DNA of 40,034 nucleotides from Patescibacteria group bacterium (GCA_030916965.1 JAUPVQ010000025.1:1-40034); one strand, 5' to 3'; positions 7,285-15,888 are shown, numbered from the stretch's first letter. Translations and numbers: made by a program. The notes: generated by a model not told the origin, from the letters alone.

Positions 7285-7515
7285 ATGCCAACAATACACA
7301 ATCATACTGTTTCTTATGATGAAAGTTCAGACAGCTTGCGAAAGGCTGCTTATTATCTACAGCATACCCTCAGTAGCGAAAAGAGAGAAGAACTTTTTAC
7401 TGAAGCAAAAACATCATCAGCGAGAAAGGCTCGCTTTTCTGTTTCTGGATACGGATATTTTAAACTAAAGAGAGAAAATGGCCAGTTTACCCTTTCCAAA
7501 ACCGACAATTACTAA
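7285..7515 (+). CDS. small protein of unknown function (76 aa)
   Basis: Not recognised. The protein has an acidic/polar N-terminal half with likely helices (SLRKAAYYLQHTL, KREELFTEAKT) and a basic C-terminal half that could form strands (ARFSVSGYGYFKLKRE, QFTLSKT). No membrane segment or cysteine. The start is fixed by the -10 box 6 nt upstream. It lies just before pheS, which has its own promoter, so the two need not be functionally linked. Confidence 0.6.
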   Translation: MPTIHNHTVSYDESSDSLRKAAYYLQHTLSSEKREELFTEAKTSSARKARFSVSGYGYFKLKRENGQFTLSKTDNY

Positions 7516-7528
7516 AATAAAATTTAGA

Positions 7529-7557
7529 TTGAAAAAAGACCCTAAAAAGGTTATATT
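7529..7557 (+). promoter_or_regulatory. promoter (TTGAAA, 17 bp, TATATT) of pheST
   Basis: TTGAAA 7529-7534 and TATATT 7552-7557 with a 17-bp spacer; TAACCT (6 nt) then ATG 7564. Leaderless by position. Confidence 0.7.
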
Positions 7558-7563
7558 TAACCT

Positions 7564-8295
7564 ATGGAAAATACTGAAATAGCCAAGGGTACAATACACC
7601 CACTGACACTGCTAGCCGAGGAGGCTTATTCTGTATTCACTAATCTCGGGTTTGAAGTTGCTATGGCTCCTGAACTCGAGACAACTTGGTATAATTTTGA
7701 TGCCCTCAATGTACCCAAGGATCACCCAGCGCGTGATATGCAAGACACATTTTATATAAAAGAAAAGCCGGGTTTTGCTTTGCGAACCCATGCTACTAAT
7801 TCAACTGCTCGCTCGCTCAAAAATATGGCAGAAAGTGGGCAAACAGAAGGAGCATATATTTCTATTGGTAAAGTATTTCGCAATGAATCTACAGACGCAA
7901 CTCATGAAATGCAATTCTATCAGATCGATGGATGTATGCTTGCCCCGATAGAAGCGGGGGTTGGTTCGACTGCAAATCTCGCTAACATGAAGGCGGTCTT
8001 GATAGAATTTTATAAAAAAGCACTCGGCGAAAATATTGAAATAGAATTCCGCCCAAGCTTCTTCCCATTTACCGAACCATCTGTGGAAGTTCATGCCAAA
8101 TTTAATGGCAAGTGGCTCGAAATGATGGGCGGGGGAATGATTCATCCAAATGTACTGAAGAACGCAGGACTCGACCCAGAGAAAGTCCAAGGATTTGCTT
8201 TCGGCGGAGGGCTTGATCGTATAGCAATGATCCGCTGGAATATTCCCGATGTGCGATTATTTTACCAAGGAGATCTAAGACTCAATCAATTTTAA
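7564..8295 (+). CDS. pheS: phenylalanyl-tRNA synthetase alpha subunit, N-terminally short
   Basis: A 243-residue class II synthetase core. Motif 2 is VFRNESTDATHEMQFYQIDG and motif 3 is FGGGLDRIAMIRW; the phenylalanine-site region FFPFTEPS is present. Typical PheS is about 330-340 residues; here the N-terminal coiled coil that contacts tRNA-Phe is absent, and the protein begins straight at the catalytic fold (HPLTLLAEEAYSVF). The promoter 6 nt upstream of ATG 7564 shows that this is a true start and not a truncated reading. It charges tRNA-Phe together with PheT, encoded 1 nt downstream. Confidence 0.93.
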   Translation: MENTEIAKGTIHPLTLLAEEAYSVFTNLGFEVAMAPELETTWYNFDALNVPKDHPARDMQDTFYIKEKPGFALRTHATNSTARSLKNMAESGQTEGAYISIGKVFRNESTDATHEMQFYQIDGCMLAPIEAGVGSTANLANMKAVLIEFYKKALGENIEIEFRPSFFPFTEPSVEVHAKFNGKWLEMMGGGMIHPNVLKNAGLDPEKVQGFAFGGGLDRIAMIRWNIPDVRLFYQGDLRLNQF

Positions 8296-8296
8296 T

Positions 8297-10240
8297 ATGA
8301 AAATTTCTTACAACTGGCTCAAATGGTACATACCCGAGGCTCCTACTGCAGAAAAACTGCATGATGTTATTACCTATCACCTTACTGAAGTGGAGGGGAT
8401 GGAGAAATTGGCGGACGGTGATACTATTTTGGATATAAATATTCTTCCAAACAGAGCACATGATTTACTATCACACTCGGGTGTTGCTCGCGAACTTTCG
8501 GGACAACTTGGCCTAGCATTTACTGACCCTACAAAGACTTATACAGATATAATGGCTAAAAAACCCCAGTACCAAAGCAAGCTTGGTACGGGGCAAGGAA
8601 ATTTACAAGTAGATATAAGAAATTTGAATTGTCGTAGGTATTCTGCAAGAATAGTAAAGAATATCAAAGTTGGTCCATCCCCAGAATGGGTGGTCAAGCA
8701 CCTTGAGAGTGTAGGACAAAGAAGTATAAATAATATTGTTGATGCGACCAACCTCGTAATGTTTAATTGTGGGCAACCGGTACACGCATTTGATGCAAGG
8801 AAATTTGAGGATAAAAAAGTTGTAATCACAAATGCAAGTGAAGGTAGTGAATTGGAGCTTGTTGGCAAAGATAAAATTGTAGCAAAATTAAAGGATACTG
8901 ATTTGGTAATAGGTAATAGTGCCGGTGTTATCCTTGCACTTGGTGGGGTAAAGGGTGGCACGAATTCTGGAGTTGCCGATGATACAACAGATTTAATTCT
9001 CGAAGTTGCCAATTTCGCCCCTACAAGTATACGCAAAACGGCACGACGTATCGGAGTACTCTCTGACTCTGCTAAGAGATTTGAAAATGATCTATCACCA
9101 GAACTCTGTACTTTTGGAATGCTTGAGCTCTCGGCATTGATTTCCGAAATGTGCCCGGATGCAGTATTTGAAGAAATTGTAGATATGTACCCGGTAGTAG
9201 ATTTTGGCGAAGCACAAAGTGCAAGTGATGAAATCACATCGCCAAAATTCACTAGCCGGGTGTATCCAAATAAGCAAGAGGAGAGAAAAATATCTTTTAC
9301 TACAGAATTTGTAAATAAAAAAGTCGGTGGCAATATAACAAATGATGAGGTGGAACAAATACTCAAAAACTATAAATTTACATACGAGAATAATAATGGA
9401 AATTTCATAGTTGTTGTACCAAGCTTGAGACTTGATTTAGAGAATCCAATTGACATGGCAGAAGAAATTGGACGGATTTATGGCTATGATAAATTAGTAC
9501 CAGTATTGCCACAGATTTCTTTTCAGGCGAAACAAAATGATACATACCAGAAAATTCTTGTAGTTAGGAATCATTTAATTAATGAAGGATATAGGGAAGT
9601 AATGACTTACGCTTTTGGCAAGAAAGGGGAAGTGGAAGTAATGGCTTCGGCAAGCGATAAAAACTTCTTGCGTACAAATCTGACAGATGGGCTGAAAGCT
9701 AGCTTTGAGATGAATCGCCTGAATGCACCACTTCTCGGAATTGATGCAGTAAAAATTTTTGAAATTGGAAATGTATTTAAAAAAGATAAGGAAGAAATTC
9801 ATGTTGCTTGCGCAGACAAGAAAGGAGTAACAGAATTTAGCCTAGATGAGTTCCTCACAAAATTTGGTATAGACTCAAAAAAGTCCTCGGATCTCCTCTC
9901 TGGAGATTTGGTAATCTCCAGTACGGAGGCGACTGTTTTTGATCCAATCCCAAATTTTGTGCTGTGGTCCGTCTATCCTTTCATCACTCGTGATTTATCT
10001 TTATGGGTGAGTAATGATAATGATAAAGATGTAGTTTTGGAAATTATAAAAAATGAGGGAGGAAGTCTATTGGTAAAAGACCCACAAATACTTGATCGCT
10101 TTGAAAAAGAAGGCAAAATTTCTTTTGCTTTCCGAATGGTTTTCCAATCATATGAGCGAACTTTGTCCGATGAGGAGGTAAGTAAAATAATGGACCAAAT
10201 TAATCAAAAAGTGATGGAAAAAGGTTATATACCAAGGTAA
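8297..10240 (+). CDS. pheT: phenylalanyl-tRNA synthetase beta subunit, without EMAP domain
   Basis: A 647-residue beta subunit (usual length about 790-800). The N-terminus MKISYNWLKWYIP and EVEGME run directly into ILDINILPNRAHDLLSHSGVARE, so the OB-fold EMAP/Trbp111-like domain that normally sits after about residue 40 is missing. B3/B4 editing-module sequence, the B5 domain and the catalytic-like core follow, and the C-terminal FDX-ACB domain (FITRDLSLWV to SYERTLSDEEV) is retained. The start is 1 nt after the pheS stop, with no Shine-Dalgarno, so translation is likely coupled. A weak terminator follows, overlapping the gyrB promoter. Confidence 0.93.
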   Translation: MKISYNWLKWYIPEAPTAEKLHDVITYHLTEVEGMEKLADGDTILDINILPNRAHDLLSHSGVARELSGQLGLAFTDPTKTYTDIMAKKPQYQSKLGTGQGNLQVDIRNLNCRRYSARIVKNIKVGPSPEWVVKHLESVGQRSINNIVDATNLVMFNCGQPVHAFDARKFEDKKVVITNASEGSELELVGKDKIVAKLKDTDLVIGNSAGVILALGGVKGGTNSGVADDTTDLILEVANFAPTSIRKTARRIGVLSDSAKRFENDLSPELCTFGMLELSALISEMCPDAVFEEIVDMYPVVDFGEAQSASDEITSPKFTSRVYPNKQEERKISFTTEFVNKKVGGNITNDEVEQILKNYKFTYENNNGNFIVVVPSLRLDLENPIDMAEEIGRIYGYDKLVPVLPQISFQAKQNDTYQKILVVRNHLINEGYREVMTYAFGKKGEVEVMASASDKNFLRTNLTDGLKASFEMNRLNAPLLGIDAVKIFEIGNVFKKDKEEIHVACADKKGVTEFSLDEFLTKFGIDSKKSSDLLSGDLVISSTEATVFDPIPNFVLWSVYPFITRDLSLWVSNDNDKDVVLEIIKNEGGSLLVKDPQILDRFEKEGKISFAFRMVFQSYERTLSDEEVSKIMDQINQKVMEKGYIPR

Positions 10241-10278
10241 AAAAGGCCTCTAAAAGCTTGGAATTACCAGGCTTTTTT
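10241..10278 (+). terminator. weak terminator overlapping the gyrB promoter
   Basis: AAAAG(G)CCT (10241-10249) pairs with AGGCTTTT (10269-10276), one bulged G, T tract to 10278. The -35 of gyrB lies in its loop. Confidence 0.5.
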
Positions 10279-10286
10279 GTTATAAT
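10258..10286 (+). promoter_or_regulatory. promoter (TTGGAA, 17 bp, TATAAT) of gyrB
   Basis: TTGGAA 10258-10263, 17-bp spacer, TATAAT 10281-10286; ATG of gyrB 10 nt further on, giving a leader of a few nucleotides. Confidence 0.75.
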
Positions 10287-10296
10287 AAATGAATAT

Positions 10297-12390
10297 ATGG
10301 CAAAAGACGAATCATCGAAGAAAGGTAAATACGGAGCTAATGAAATCAGTGTTTTGGAGGGCTTGGAGCCGGTACGCCGAAGGCCTGGAATGTATATTGG
10401 ATCAACAGGTATTGAGGGCCTACACCACCTGGTGTGGGAAATTTTTGATAACTCTCGGGATGAAGCGATGGGAGGATTCTGTAATCGTATTGAGGTCACA
10501 CTTCTACCAAGCAACCGTGTACGTGTAGTAGACAATGGACGTGGTATCCCTGTGGATATGCACTCAAAGACAAAAGTATCAGCGCTCGAAACTGTTATGA
10601 CTACGCTCCATGCTGGAGGTAAATTTGGTGGGGACGAAAGTGGATACAAAGTTTCCGGAGGGTTGCACGGTGTGGGTGCATCTGTTGTAAACGCTCTTTC
10701 TATTTTTACACGAGCCGAGGTTCACCGCGATGGTGGCCACTACATGCAGGAATATTCACAAGGTAAAAAGAAAGCCGCTGTAAAGAAGATTGGTAACTCA
10801 AAAGCCAACGGTACTATTATTACATTTGAGCCAGACCAAGAAATCTTTAAACAAGTTAAATTTGATTGGAATACAATCGTCAATCATTTGCGCCAGCAAG
10901 CATACTTGGTAAAAGGTTTGCGTATTCATATTATAGACGCGCGAGAGATGGGCGAACAAGTACTGACTAAAAAGAAGACAGATGTAAATGATACATACTG
11001 GTTCGCAGACTTGAATTTGGAATTGCCATCAACTACATTCTACTTCGAAGGGGGACTGGTATCACTTGTATCTTTCTATAACAAACTCCAGAAGCCAATT
11101 CACCCAACAGTATTTTATGTAGAGAAGGAGATTGATGATGTAGGTGTAGAAGTAGCACTCCAATATGTAGATGATATGCAATCTCGCATCGTACCTTTTG
11201 CCAACAATATCTACAACCCAGAAGGTGGTACACATATTACTGGGTTCAAAACAGCTCTTACTCGCATACTCAATACTTATGGCAAGAAAAATAATCTGAT
11301 CAAAGAAGCAGATGGTGGATTTACAGGAGATGACGTATTGGAGGGATTGATGGCAGTAGTGTCTGTTAAATTGCGCGAGATCCAATTTGAAGGCCAGACA
11401 AAAGGTAAATTGGGTAGTACCGAAGCTCAAGGTGCAGTAGCGACAGTCTTTGGTGACGCATTCTCCAACTTCCTTGAGGAAAATCCTGATGAAGCGAAAT
11501 CAATCATCAACAAATCACTTCTTGCAATGCGTGCTCGCAAAGCTGCAAAAGCTGCCAAAGATTCTGTGCTTCGTAAGGGGGCATTGGAGGGTATGACTCT
11601 TCCAGGTAAGCTTGCCGACTGTCAAACAAAAGACGCCGAGAGCGCCGAGCTATTCATTGTGGAGGGAGATTCTGCGGGTGGTACAGCAAAGATGGGCCGA
11701 GATCGCAAGACCCAAGCCATATTGCCACTTCGTGGAAAGATACTCAATGTGGAGCGTGCACGTCTTGATAGAATGCTAGGTAGTGAACAAATTAAAAATT
11801 TGGTTATTGCTATGGGTACATCTATCGGAGATACATTTGATTTGAGTAAAATGCGTTATCACAAAATAATTATCGCAACCGATGCCGACGTGGACGGAGC
11901 GCACATTCGTACGCTTATCCTGACACTCCTATACAGATACTTCCGACAAATAATTGACGCAGGATTTATTTATATTGCGCAACCTCCACTATTCAAAATC
12001 AAAAAGGGTAAAGAAATCTTCTACGCATACAGCGACGCAGAGCGTGACCGCATACTTGGCGCAGATGCACCACGCCTCGAAGAGATGCTAACAGAATCTG
12101 CAGAAGAGGGTACAGTTGAAGAAGAGACAAATGAAGAGGAGGAAGAAAAAGATTCCAAGAAACCAAAGTCTGCTAAAATTCATATCCAAAGATACAAAGG
12201 TCTCGGAGAAATGAATGCTGAGGAATTGTGGGAGACAACTATGGATCCAGGCAGGCGTATCATCAAGCAAGTAGGTATCACCGATGCCGAAGACGCCAAC
12301 AAAGTATTTGATATGCTCATGGGTAGTGAAGTCCCACCAAGAAAGTCATTCATCCAAGCCAACGCCAAATACGCAAATCTGGACATATAA
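10297..12390 (+). CDS. gyrB: DNA gyrase subunit B
   Basis: A 697-residue type IIA topoisomerase subunit. GHKL ATPase motifs are EIFDNSRDEA, DNGRGIPV and GGLHGVGASVVNALS; the transducer follows; the TOPRIM domain has VEGDSAGGTA and DADVDGAHIRTL. The C-terminal QRYKGLGEMNAEELWETTMDP matches GyrB rather than ParE. The segment just before it carries an acidic insertion (around 12105-12160, rich in Glu and then Lys) of the kind that is variable in GyrB. The frame is open upstream to 10258, but the promoter lies there, so MAKDESS (ATG 10297) is taken as the start. It supplies negative supercoiling with GyrA, which is not in this window. Confidence 0.95.
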   Translation: MAKDESSKKGKYGANEISVLEGLEPVRRRPGMYIGSTGIEGLHHLVWEIFDNSRDEAMGGFCNRIEVTLLPSNRVRVVDNGRGIPVDMHSKTKVSALETVMTTLHAGGKFGGDESGYKVSGGLHGVGASVVNALSIFTRAEVHRDGGHYMQEYSQGKKKAAVKKIGNSKANGTIITFEPDQEIFKQVKFDWNTIVNHLRQQAYLVKGLRIHIIDAREMGEQVLTKKKTDVNDTYWFADLNLELPSTTFYFEGGLVSLVSFYNKLQKPIHPTVFYVEKEIDDVGVEVALQYVDDMQSRIVPFANNIYNPEGGTHITGFKTALTRILNTYGKKNNLIKEADGGFTGDDVLEGLMAVVSVKLREIQFEGQTKGKLGSTEAQGAVATVFGDAFSNFLEENPDEAKSIINKSLLAMRARKAAKAAKDSVLRKGALEGMTLPGKLADCQTKDAESAELFIVEGDSAGGTAKMGRDRKTQAILPLRGKILNVERARLDRMLGSEQIKNLVIAMGTSIGDTFDLSKMRYHKIIIATDADVDGAHIRTLILTLLYRYFRQIIDAGFIYIAQPPLFKIKKGKEIFYAYSDAERDRILGADAPRLEEMLTESAEEGTVEEETNEEEEEKDSKKPKSAKIHIQRYKGLGEMNAEELWETTMDPGRRIIKQVGITDAEDANKVFDMLMGSEVPPRKSFIQANAKYANLDI

Positions 12391-12398
12391 TTTATTAG

Positions 12399-12404
12399 TA
12401 GTAT
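12399..12404 (+). promoter_or_regulatory. possible -10 box (TAGTAT) of the 228-aa anchored protein gene
   Basis: TAGTAT ends 10 nt before ATG 12415. No -35 found; read-through from gyrB is equally possible. Confidence 0.4.
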
Positions 12405-12414
12405 CATATATGAT

Positions 12415-13101
12415 ATGAATAAAAAAATCATTGTTTCTTTGCTCACTATAGTTTTATTTGTTGGTGGTTTGTTTGCATTACTTAAATTGAATGTTGATAA
12501 AACTCTTAAAGATACGACAGATATTTATAATAATAATGAAAATGAAAATGAAAATGAAAGTAACACAAAATCCGTTAAGACGTATATATCATCAAAATTA
12601 GGCATAAGTTTTACTTATCCTGAAAAGATAAACTTTGTTTTTGGTTCTCCAACATTTGGAAATGAAGCACAGGGCAGTCTCTCTTTTATGTTTAGAGAAG
12701 AAGGTAATAAGCTTTATATTATAGGTGATATAAAAGAAGAACAGACAGAAAGACAACCCTCTCAAGGAGATGAATATTTTATAGAATTTTTTTCCAAGAA
12801 AGATAAAGAAACTTTTAAAGAAGCTATAGAAAACCAATTTTTGAAAGGGAATAAAATTTGTTTTGTGGACAACCCATCAAAAGATATATATGTTCTTTCT
12901 CTTATTCCAGAGGAAGCCGCAAAATTTGAAATAGGAGATTCATTTTGTAATGCTACAAAATACGGAGATGGCTATTTTTCCATTCTTAGTAGCAATAGAT
13001 ATATGTTTGTGCAATCTAGTGGACAAGAGCCTTACTTTGGACAAGGAGATGTTATGGAATTTTGGCCACCTGTACTTAATAAAAATCTTAAGTTGCAATA
13101 A
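12415..13101 (+). CDS. N-terminally anchored extracytoplasmic protein, unknown
   Basis: A 228-residue protein with a basic N-terminus and one hydrophobic segment (IIVSLLTIVLFVGGLFALL), then a polar linker with NENENENE and a C-terminal globular part facing outside (YISSKLGISFTYPEKINFVF and onwards). The YxSxxxGxSFxYP pattern is common in surface proteins of CPR bacteria; I cannot assign a function. The linker is encoded by four tandem AATGAA hexamers. Convergent with thrS, sharing one terminator. Confidence 0.65.
   Translation: MNKKIIVSLLTIVLFVGGLFALLKLNVDKTLKDTTDIYNNNENENENESNTKSVKTYISSKLGISFTYPEKINFVFGSPTFGNEAQGSLSFMFREEGNKLYIIGDIKEEQTERQPSQGDEYFIEFFSKKDKETFKEAIENQFLKGNKICFVDNPSKDIYVLSLIPEEAAKFEIGDSFCNATKYGDGYFSILSSNRYMFVQSSGQEPYFGQGDVMEFWPPVLNKNLKLQ
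12535..12558 (+). repeat. hexanucleotide microsatellite (AATGAA)x4
   Basis: Four perfect AATGAA units in frame, encoding Asn-Glu repeats in the linker of the anchored protein. Unit loss or gain would keep the frame. Confidence 0.9.
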
Positions 13102-13121
13102 AATTCTACAAAAATTAAAAT

Positions 13122-13150
13122 AAAAAACCGCTCGTTACGAGCGGTTTTTT
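13122..13150. terminator. bidirectional terminator; thrS stop codon in its loop
   Basis: Stem AAAAAACCGCTCG / CGAGCGGTTTTTT with loop TTA. The loop is, on the minus strand, the TAA stop of thrS, so the last thrS codons form one arm. Confidence 0.9.
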
Positions 13151-14874
13151 ATTTCTTTTTCTAAATGCTCTATAAATTCATCTTGGGACATTTGGATTTT
13201 TGTGCCGTCTATTTTCTCTATTGTTAGATTTCCACTTTCGATTTCTTTATCTCCTAGGACTATGATGTATGGAGTGTTGTATTTCTTTGCATGGTGGATT
13301 CTTTTGCCCAATGATTCATTGCTACTGATTTTCTCTACACGAATAAATTTATTGATAAGGGTATCAAATAGTTTAGTTGCAGCTTCGTCGTGATTCTCTC
13401 GGACAGGAATGATTGCAACTTGTATTGGAGATAGCCATGTAGGGAACTTACCAGCGATATGTTCGATGAGTACAGACATGAATCTGTCGATTGATCCCAT
13501 GATCGCAGCGTGAATCATTACAACTCTTTCTTTTTCACCTTTTTCATTTGTACAATTAAGATCGAAACGTTCTGGCATATTCATATCGAGCTGGATTGTC
13601 GCTACTTGCCATTCACGGCCGATAGCATCTTTGGCCATAAAATCAAGCTTAGGACCATAAAATGCAGCTTCACCAACACCTTCAAATGTCTCTACACCCT
13701 TCTCGACTGCTAGATTTGTGAGAGTTTGTTCAGCTAATACCCACTTCTCTTTATCACCAATATAATTATTGAAATTTTCCGGGTCATGTTTAGAGATACG
13801 AACACGCAATTCGAATCCAAAAGTTTTGTAAAAAGCTTGTACAATATCAAAAACTTTCAGGAATTCCTCGCGAGTTTGGTCCATACGACAGAATACATGA
13901 GCATCGTCTTGTGTAAAAGCACGCAAGCGTGAAAGTCCAGACAATTCACCAGATTGTTCGTCGCGATAGCATGTAGTTGTGTTGGCGTATCTCTGAGGAA
14001 GCTCTTTGTAACTCCAAGGTTTGCGGTCGAAAATTTGAGTGTGGTGTGGACAGTTCATCGGCTTCATTGCAAATTCGTGGCCCTCACGAGACGTCACATG
14101 GAAGAGGTCATCTTTGAATTTATCCCAGTGACCACTCTTCTCATATAATTCTTTTTTTGTAATATGTGGAATTTCTACTTTTTCATAGCCTGCACTTTTT
14201 CTTAATTCCCAAACATATTCATCGAGTAAGTTGCGCACCATTGTACCGCGTGGTGTCCAGAGTGGAAGTCCCGGGCCAATAAGATCTGAGAATGTAAACA
14301 AATCTAATTCCTTACCCAATTTTTTATGGTCGCGAGCGTGAGCTTCGTCACGGCGATCAGTATACGCATCTAAATCATTTTTGTTTTCGAATGCCAATCC
14401 ATACACGCGAGTGAGCATTTTGTTCTTTTCATCACCACGCCAGTACGCGCCTGCCACTCGGTCGAGCTTCCAGCCAGCCATATCAATATCACCCATATTT
14501 TCTACATGGCCGCCACGACATAGATCTGTAAACGATCCCGAAGTGTATAGAGTTATCTCTTCACCCTTATCCTTGATTCCATCTATTAGTTCATTTTTAT
14601 ATTCATTTTCAGAAAATGTTGATTTAGCAGAACTTTCACTTACCACTTCTTTTTCAAAAGTTGACCAAGACTTTATTTGTATACGCATTTCGGCTTCAAT
14701 CTTTACAAGATCATCTTCGTGTATTTTGCCTACAATATCTACATCATAGTAGAATCCGTTGTCGATAGCAGGACCAAGCGTTAATTTGCTCCCGGGATAA
14801 AGCTTCATCAAAGAAGAGCCCAATAAATGGGCGAGTGAGTGGCGTATATGAGCCAATTTTTCAGTATTTTCCAT
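13135..14874 (-). CDS. thrS: threonyl-tRNA synthetase without TGS domain
   Basis: A 579-residue class II synthetase (usual length about 640). It begins directly with the editing domain (HSLAHLLGSSL for HxxxH, then CRGGH), so the N-terminal TGS domain is missing. The catalytic core has the zinc Cys/His in MNCPHHTQIF, class II motif 2 around RYANTTTCYRDEQSGEL and motif 3 GSIDRFM; the C-terminal anticodon-binding domain follows (PIQVAIIPV to IVLGDKE). The frame is open a further 18 codons upstream, but a TATTAT -10 box lies 6 nt before MENTEKLAH, so ATG 14874 is taken as the start. The first 16 nt of the gene are the same as those of pheS. Confidence 0.94.
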   Translation of the reverse strand: MENTEKLAHIRHSLAHLLGSSLMKLYPGSKLTLGPAIDNGFYYDVDIVGKIHEDDLVKIEAEMRIQIKSWSTFEKEVVSESSAKSTFSENEYKNELIDGIKDKGEEITLYTSGSFTDLCRGGHVENMGDIDMAGWKLDRVAGAYWRGDEKNKMLTRVYGLAFENKNDLDAYTDRRDEAHARDHKKLGKELDLFTFSDLIGPGLPLWTPRGTMVRNLLDEYVWELRKSAGYEKVEIPHITKKELYEKSGHWDKFKDDLFHVTSREGHEFAMKPMNCPHHTQIFDRKPWSYKELPQRYANTTTCYRDEQSGELSGLSRLRAFTQDDAHVFCRMDQTREEFLKVFDIVQAFYKTFGFELRVRISKHDPENFNNYIGDKEKWVLAEQTLTNLAVEKGVETFEGVGEAAFYGPKLDFMAKDAIGREWQVATIQLDMNMPERFDLNCTNEKGEKERVVMIHAAIMGSIDRFMSVLIEHIAGKFPTWLSPIQVAIIPVRENHDEAATKLFDTLINKFIRVEKISSNESLGKRIHHAKKYNTPYIIVLGDKEIESGNLTIEKIDGTKIQMSQDEFIEHLEKEIKNRS

Positions 14875-14880
14875 CCCTAT

Positions 14881-14909
14881 ATAATAGCACAAAAGCCTTG
14901 TTTTGTAAG
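14881..14909 (-). promoter_or_regulatory. promoter (CTTACA, 17 bp, TGC-TATTAT) of thrS
   Basis: On the minus strand CTTACA (14909-14904), 17-bp spacer, TATTAT (14886-14881); ATAGGG (6 nt) then ATG. Decides the thrS start. Confidence 0.7.
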
Positions 14910-14921
14910 GTTTTATAAATA

Positions 14922-14950
14922 TTGACATATTACATATAATGTGATACTAT
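14922..14950 (+). promoter_or_regulatory. strong promoter (TTGACA, 17 bp, TGA-TACTAT) of the Nudix gene
   Basis: TTGACA 14922-14927 and TACTAT 14945-14950, spacer 17. Predicted start near 14957, giving a leader of about 53 nt that holds the shared leader motif. Confidence 0.8.
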
Positions 14951-14963
14951 ATAACAAAATAAT

Positions 14964-14990
14964 GGGAAGCCGAAAACAAAAGAGTAGGCA
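14964..14990 (+). promoter_or_regulatory. shared leader motif, copy 1 (Nudix gene)
   Basis: GGGAAGCCGAAAA then AGAGTAGGCA; it matches 21165-21193 and ends 19 nt before the start codon, as there. GCC and GGC can pair. Function unknown. Confidence 0.5.
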
Positions 14991-15009
14991 ATAATTAAAG
15001 ATATTTATA

Positions 15010-15585
15010 ATGGATTTTTTAAAAAAAGAAGAGTTAGCTGAAAAGCTTAAAGATTTAGAAGAACAAGGTTTCGATAAGATTCACTTGCCAGGAGGAAGTT
15101 CCTGGGACAATAGTTTTTGTTCAAGTGTGATTATTCCAGTTTATCATCACGAGTCCAAGGATGTTTATTTTGTTGGAGTTCCTTATAACTCTAGTTATGA
15201 GCAGAGTAATGGGAATAACAAAAAAGCAAACGAAACTCCGGAAGAAACTGCATTACGAGAAGTAATGGAAGAAACTGGAATTCGCGGGTATGCATCTGAT
15301 TTAATTTTTTTAAAAAATAGTAGTCATAGTGTTCCTGATAGGTTCGATACATCAAAAACACATTATAAAAATTATTTTTTATTAAAAACTTTTACAGGAA
15401 TAATTTTTGATTTTGAAGGTGCAAATCATATTGATCCTGGAGTAGCAGCTCCTTTATTGTTCCCCTCACGTTACTTTAAAGAGATTTTATTTAAAAATCA
15501 TCAAATAGCACTAAAAGAGGCTGTAGATGTTTTAATGGGTGAGCATATAGATTATTGTTATGCTCTCATGAATTTAAATAGATAA
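15010..15585 (+). CDS. Nudix-family hydrolase, variant Nudix box
   Basis: A 191-residue protein with a Nudix box KANETPEETALREVMEETGI: the REVMEETG core with its metal-binding glutamates is intact, while the leading Gly of the GX5EX7REUXEEXGU pattern is Asn. An N-terminal helical region and LPGGSSWDNSFCSSVIIPVY precede it. Nudix enzymes hydrolyse nucleoside diphosphates linked to a second group; the substrate cannot be told. It has its own strong promoter and a leader sharing a motif with the LysM gene leader, which sets it apart from the leaderless housekeeping genes around it. Confidence 0.75.
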   Translation: MDFLKKEELAEKLKDLEEQGFDKIHLPGGSSWDNSFCSSVIIPVYHHESKDVYFVGVPYNSSYEQSNGNNKKANETPEETALREVMEETGIRGYASDLIFLKNSSHSVPDRFDTSKTHYKNYFLLKTFTGIIFDFEGANHIDPGVAAPLLFPSRYFKEILFKNHQIALKEAVDVLMGEHIDYCYALMNLNR

Positions 15586-15605
15586 AGTAATAACTTATAA
15601 ATAAG

Positions 15606-15640
15606 AAGGGCTTCGTAAGAGGCCCTTTAAATTTGCCTTT
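15606..15640 (+). terminator. probable terminator after the Nudix gene
   Basis: AAGGGCTT / AGGCCCTT stem (one G-T pair) with loop CGTAAG, followed by an interrupted T-rich stretch. The rpmF -35 lies in this tract. Confidence 0.5.
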
Positions 15641-15660
15641 TTTGTAAAAATTGGTATACT
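15633..15660 (+). promoter_or_regulatory. promoter (TTGCCT, 16 bp, TATACT) of rpmF
   Basis: TATACT 15655-15660, then CTTCTT (6 nt) and ATG 15667. Leaderless by position; the -35 is weak. Confidence 0.6.
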
Positions 15661-15666
15661 CTTCTT

Positions 15667-15888
15667 ATGGTTATACGAATGAGACATACACGATCCCACA
15701 CAGGGAATCGTCGAAGCCACCACGCTTTGAAGGGCACTAATTTTACTGCTTGTTCTAATTGTGCGGCACCTCGCGCTACACACACAGTTTGTACAAATTG
15801 TGGTATGTATCGAGGACGTAAAGTATTGGACGTAGTAAAGAAAGTAGAGAAAAAGCAGGCAAAAAAGACTGTAAAAAAGTCAAAATAG
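15667..15888 (+). CDS. rpmF: 50S ribosomal protein bL32
   Basis: A 73-residue ribosomal protein with the typical RMRHTRSHTGNRRSHHAL start and the zinc ribbon CSNC...CTNCG. The C-terminus is lysine-rich (KKVEKKQAKKTVKKSK). It sits in the 50S subunit near the peptidyl-transferase region. rpmF upstream of nusB-rnc is a common arrangement in this lineage. The start is ATG 15667, 6 nt after the -10 box; an internal ATG four codons later (MRHTRSH) would also give a normal bL32 but has no such support. Confidence 0.95.
   Translation: MVIRMRHTRSHTGNRRSHHALKGTNFTACSNCAAPRATHTVCTNCGMYRGRKVLDVVKKVEKKQAKKTVKKSK

Noticed and set aside
8539-9366. Long open frame (275 codons) on the minus strand inside pheT
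   Set aside because: Antisense shadow of a well-recognised gene, with Ser/Thr/Leu-rich low-complexity translation and no promoter or start context.
14875-14928. Longer thrS start at 14928
   Set aside because: The extra 18 codons cover the -10 box and the region upstream of the predicted transcription start; the added sequence does not resemble ThrS.
15010-15585. Nudix gene as a toxin or defence component
   Set aside because: No partner gene or defence context; the fold signature supports only a general hydrolase.
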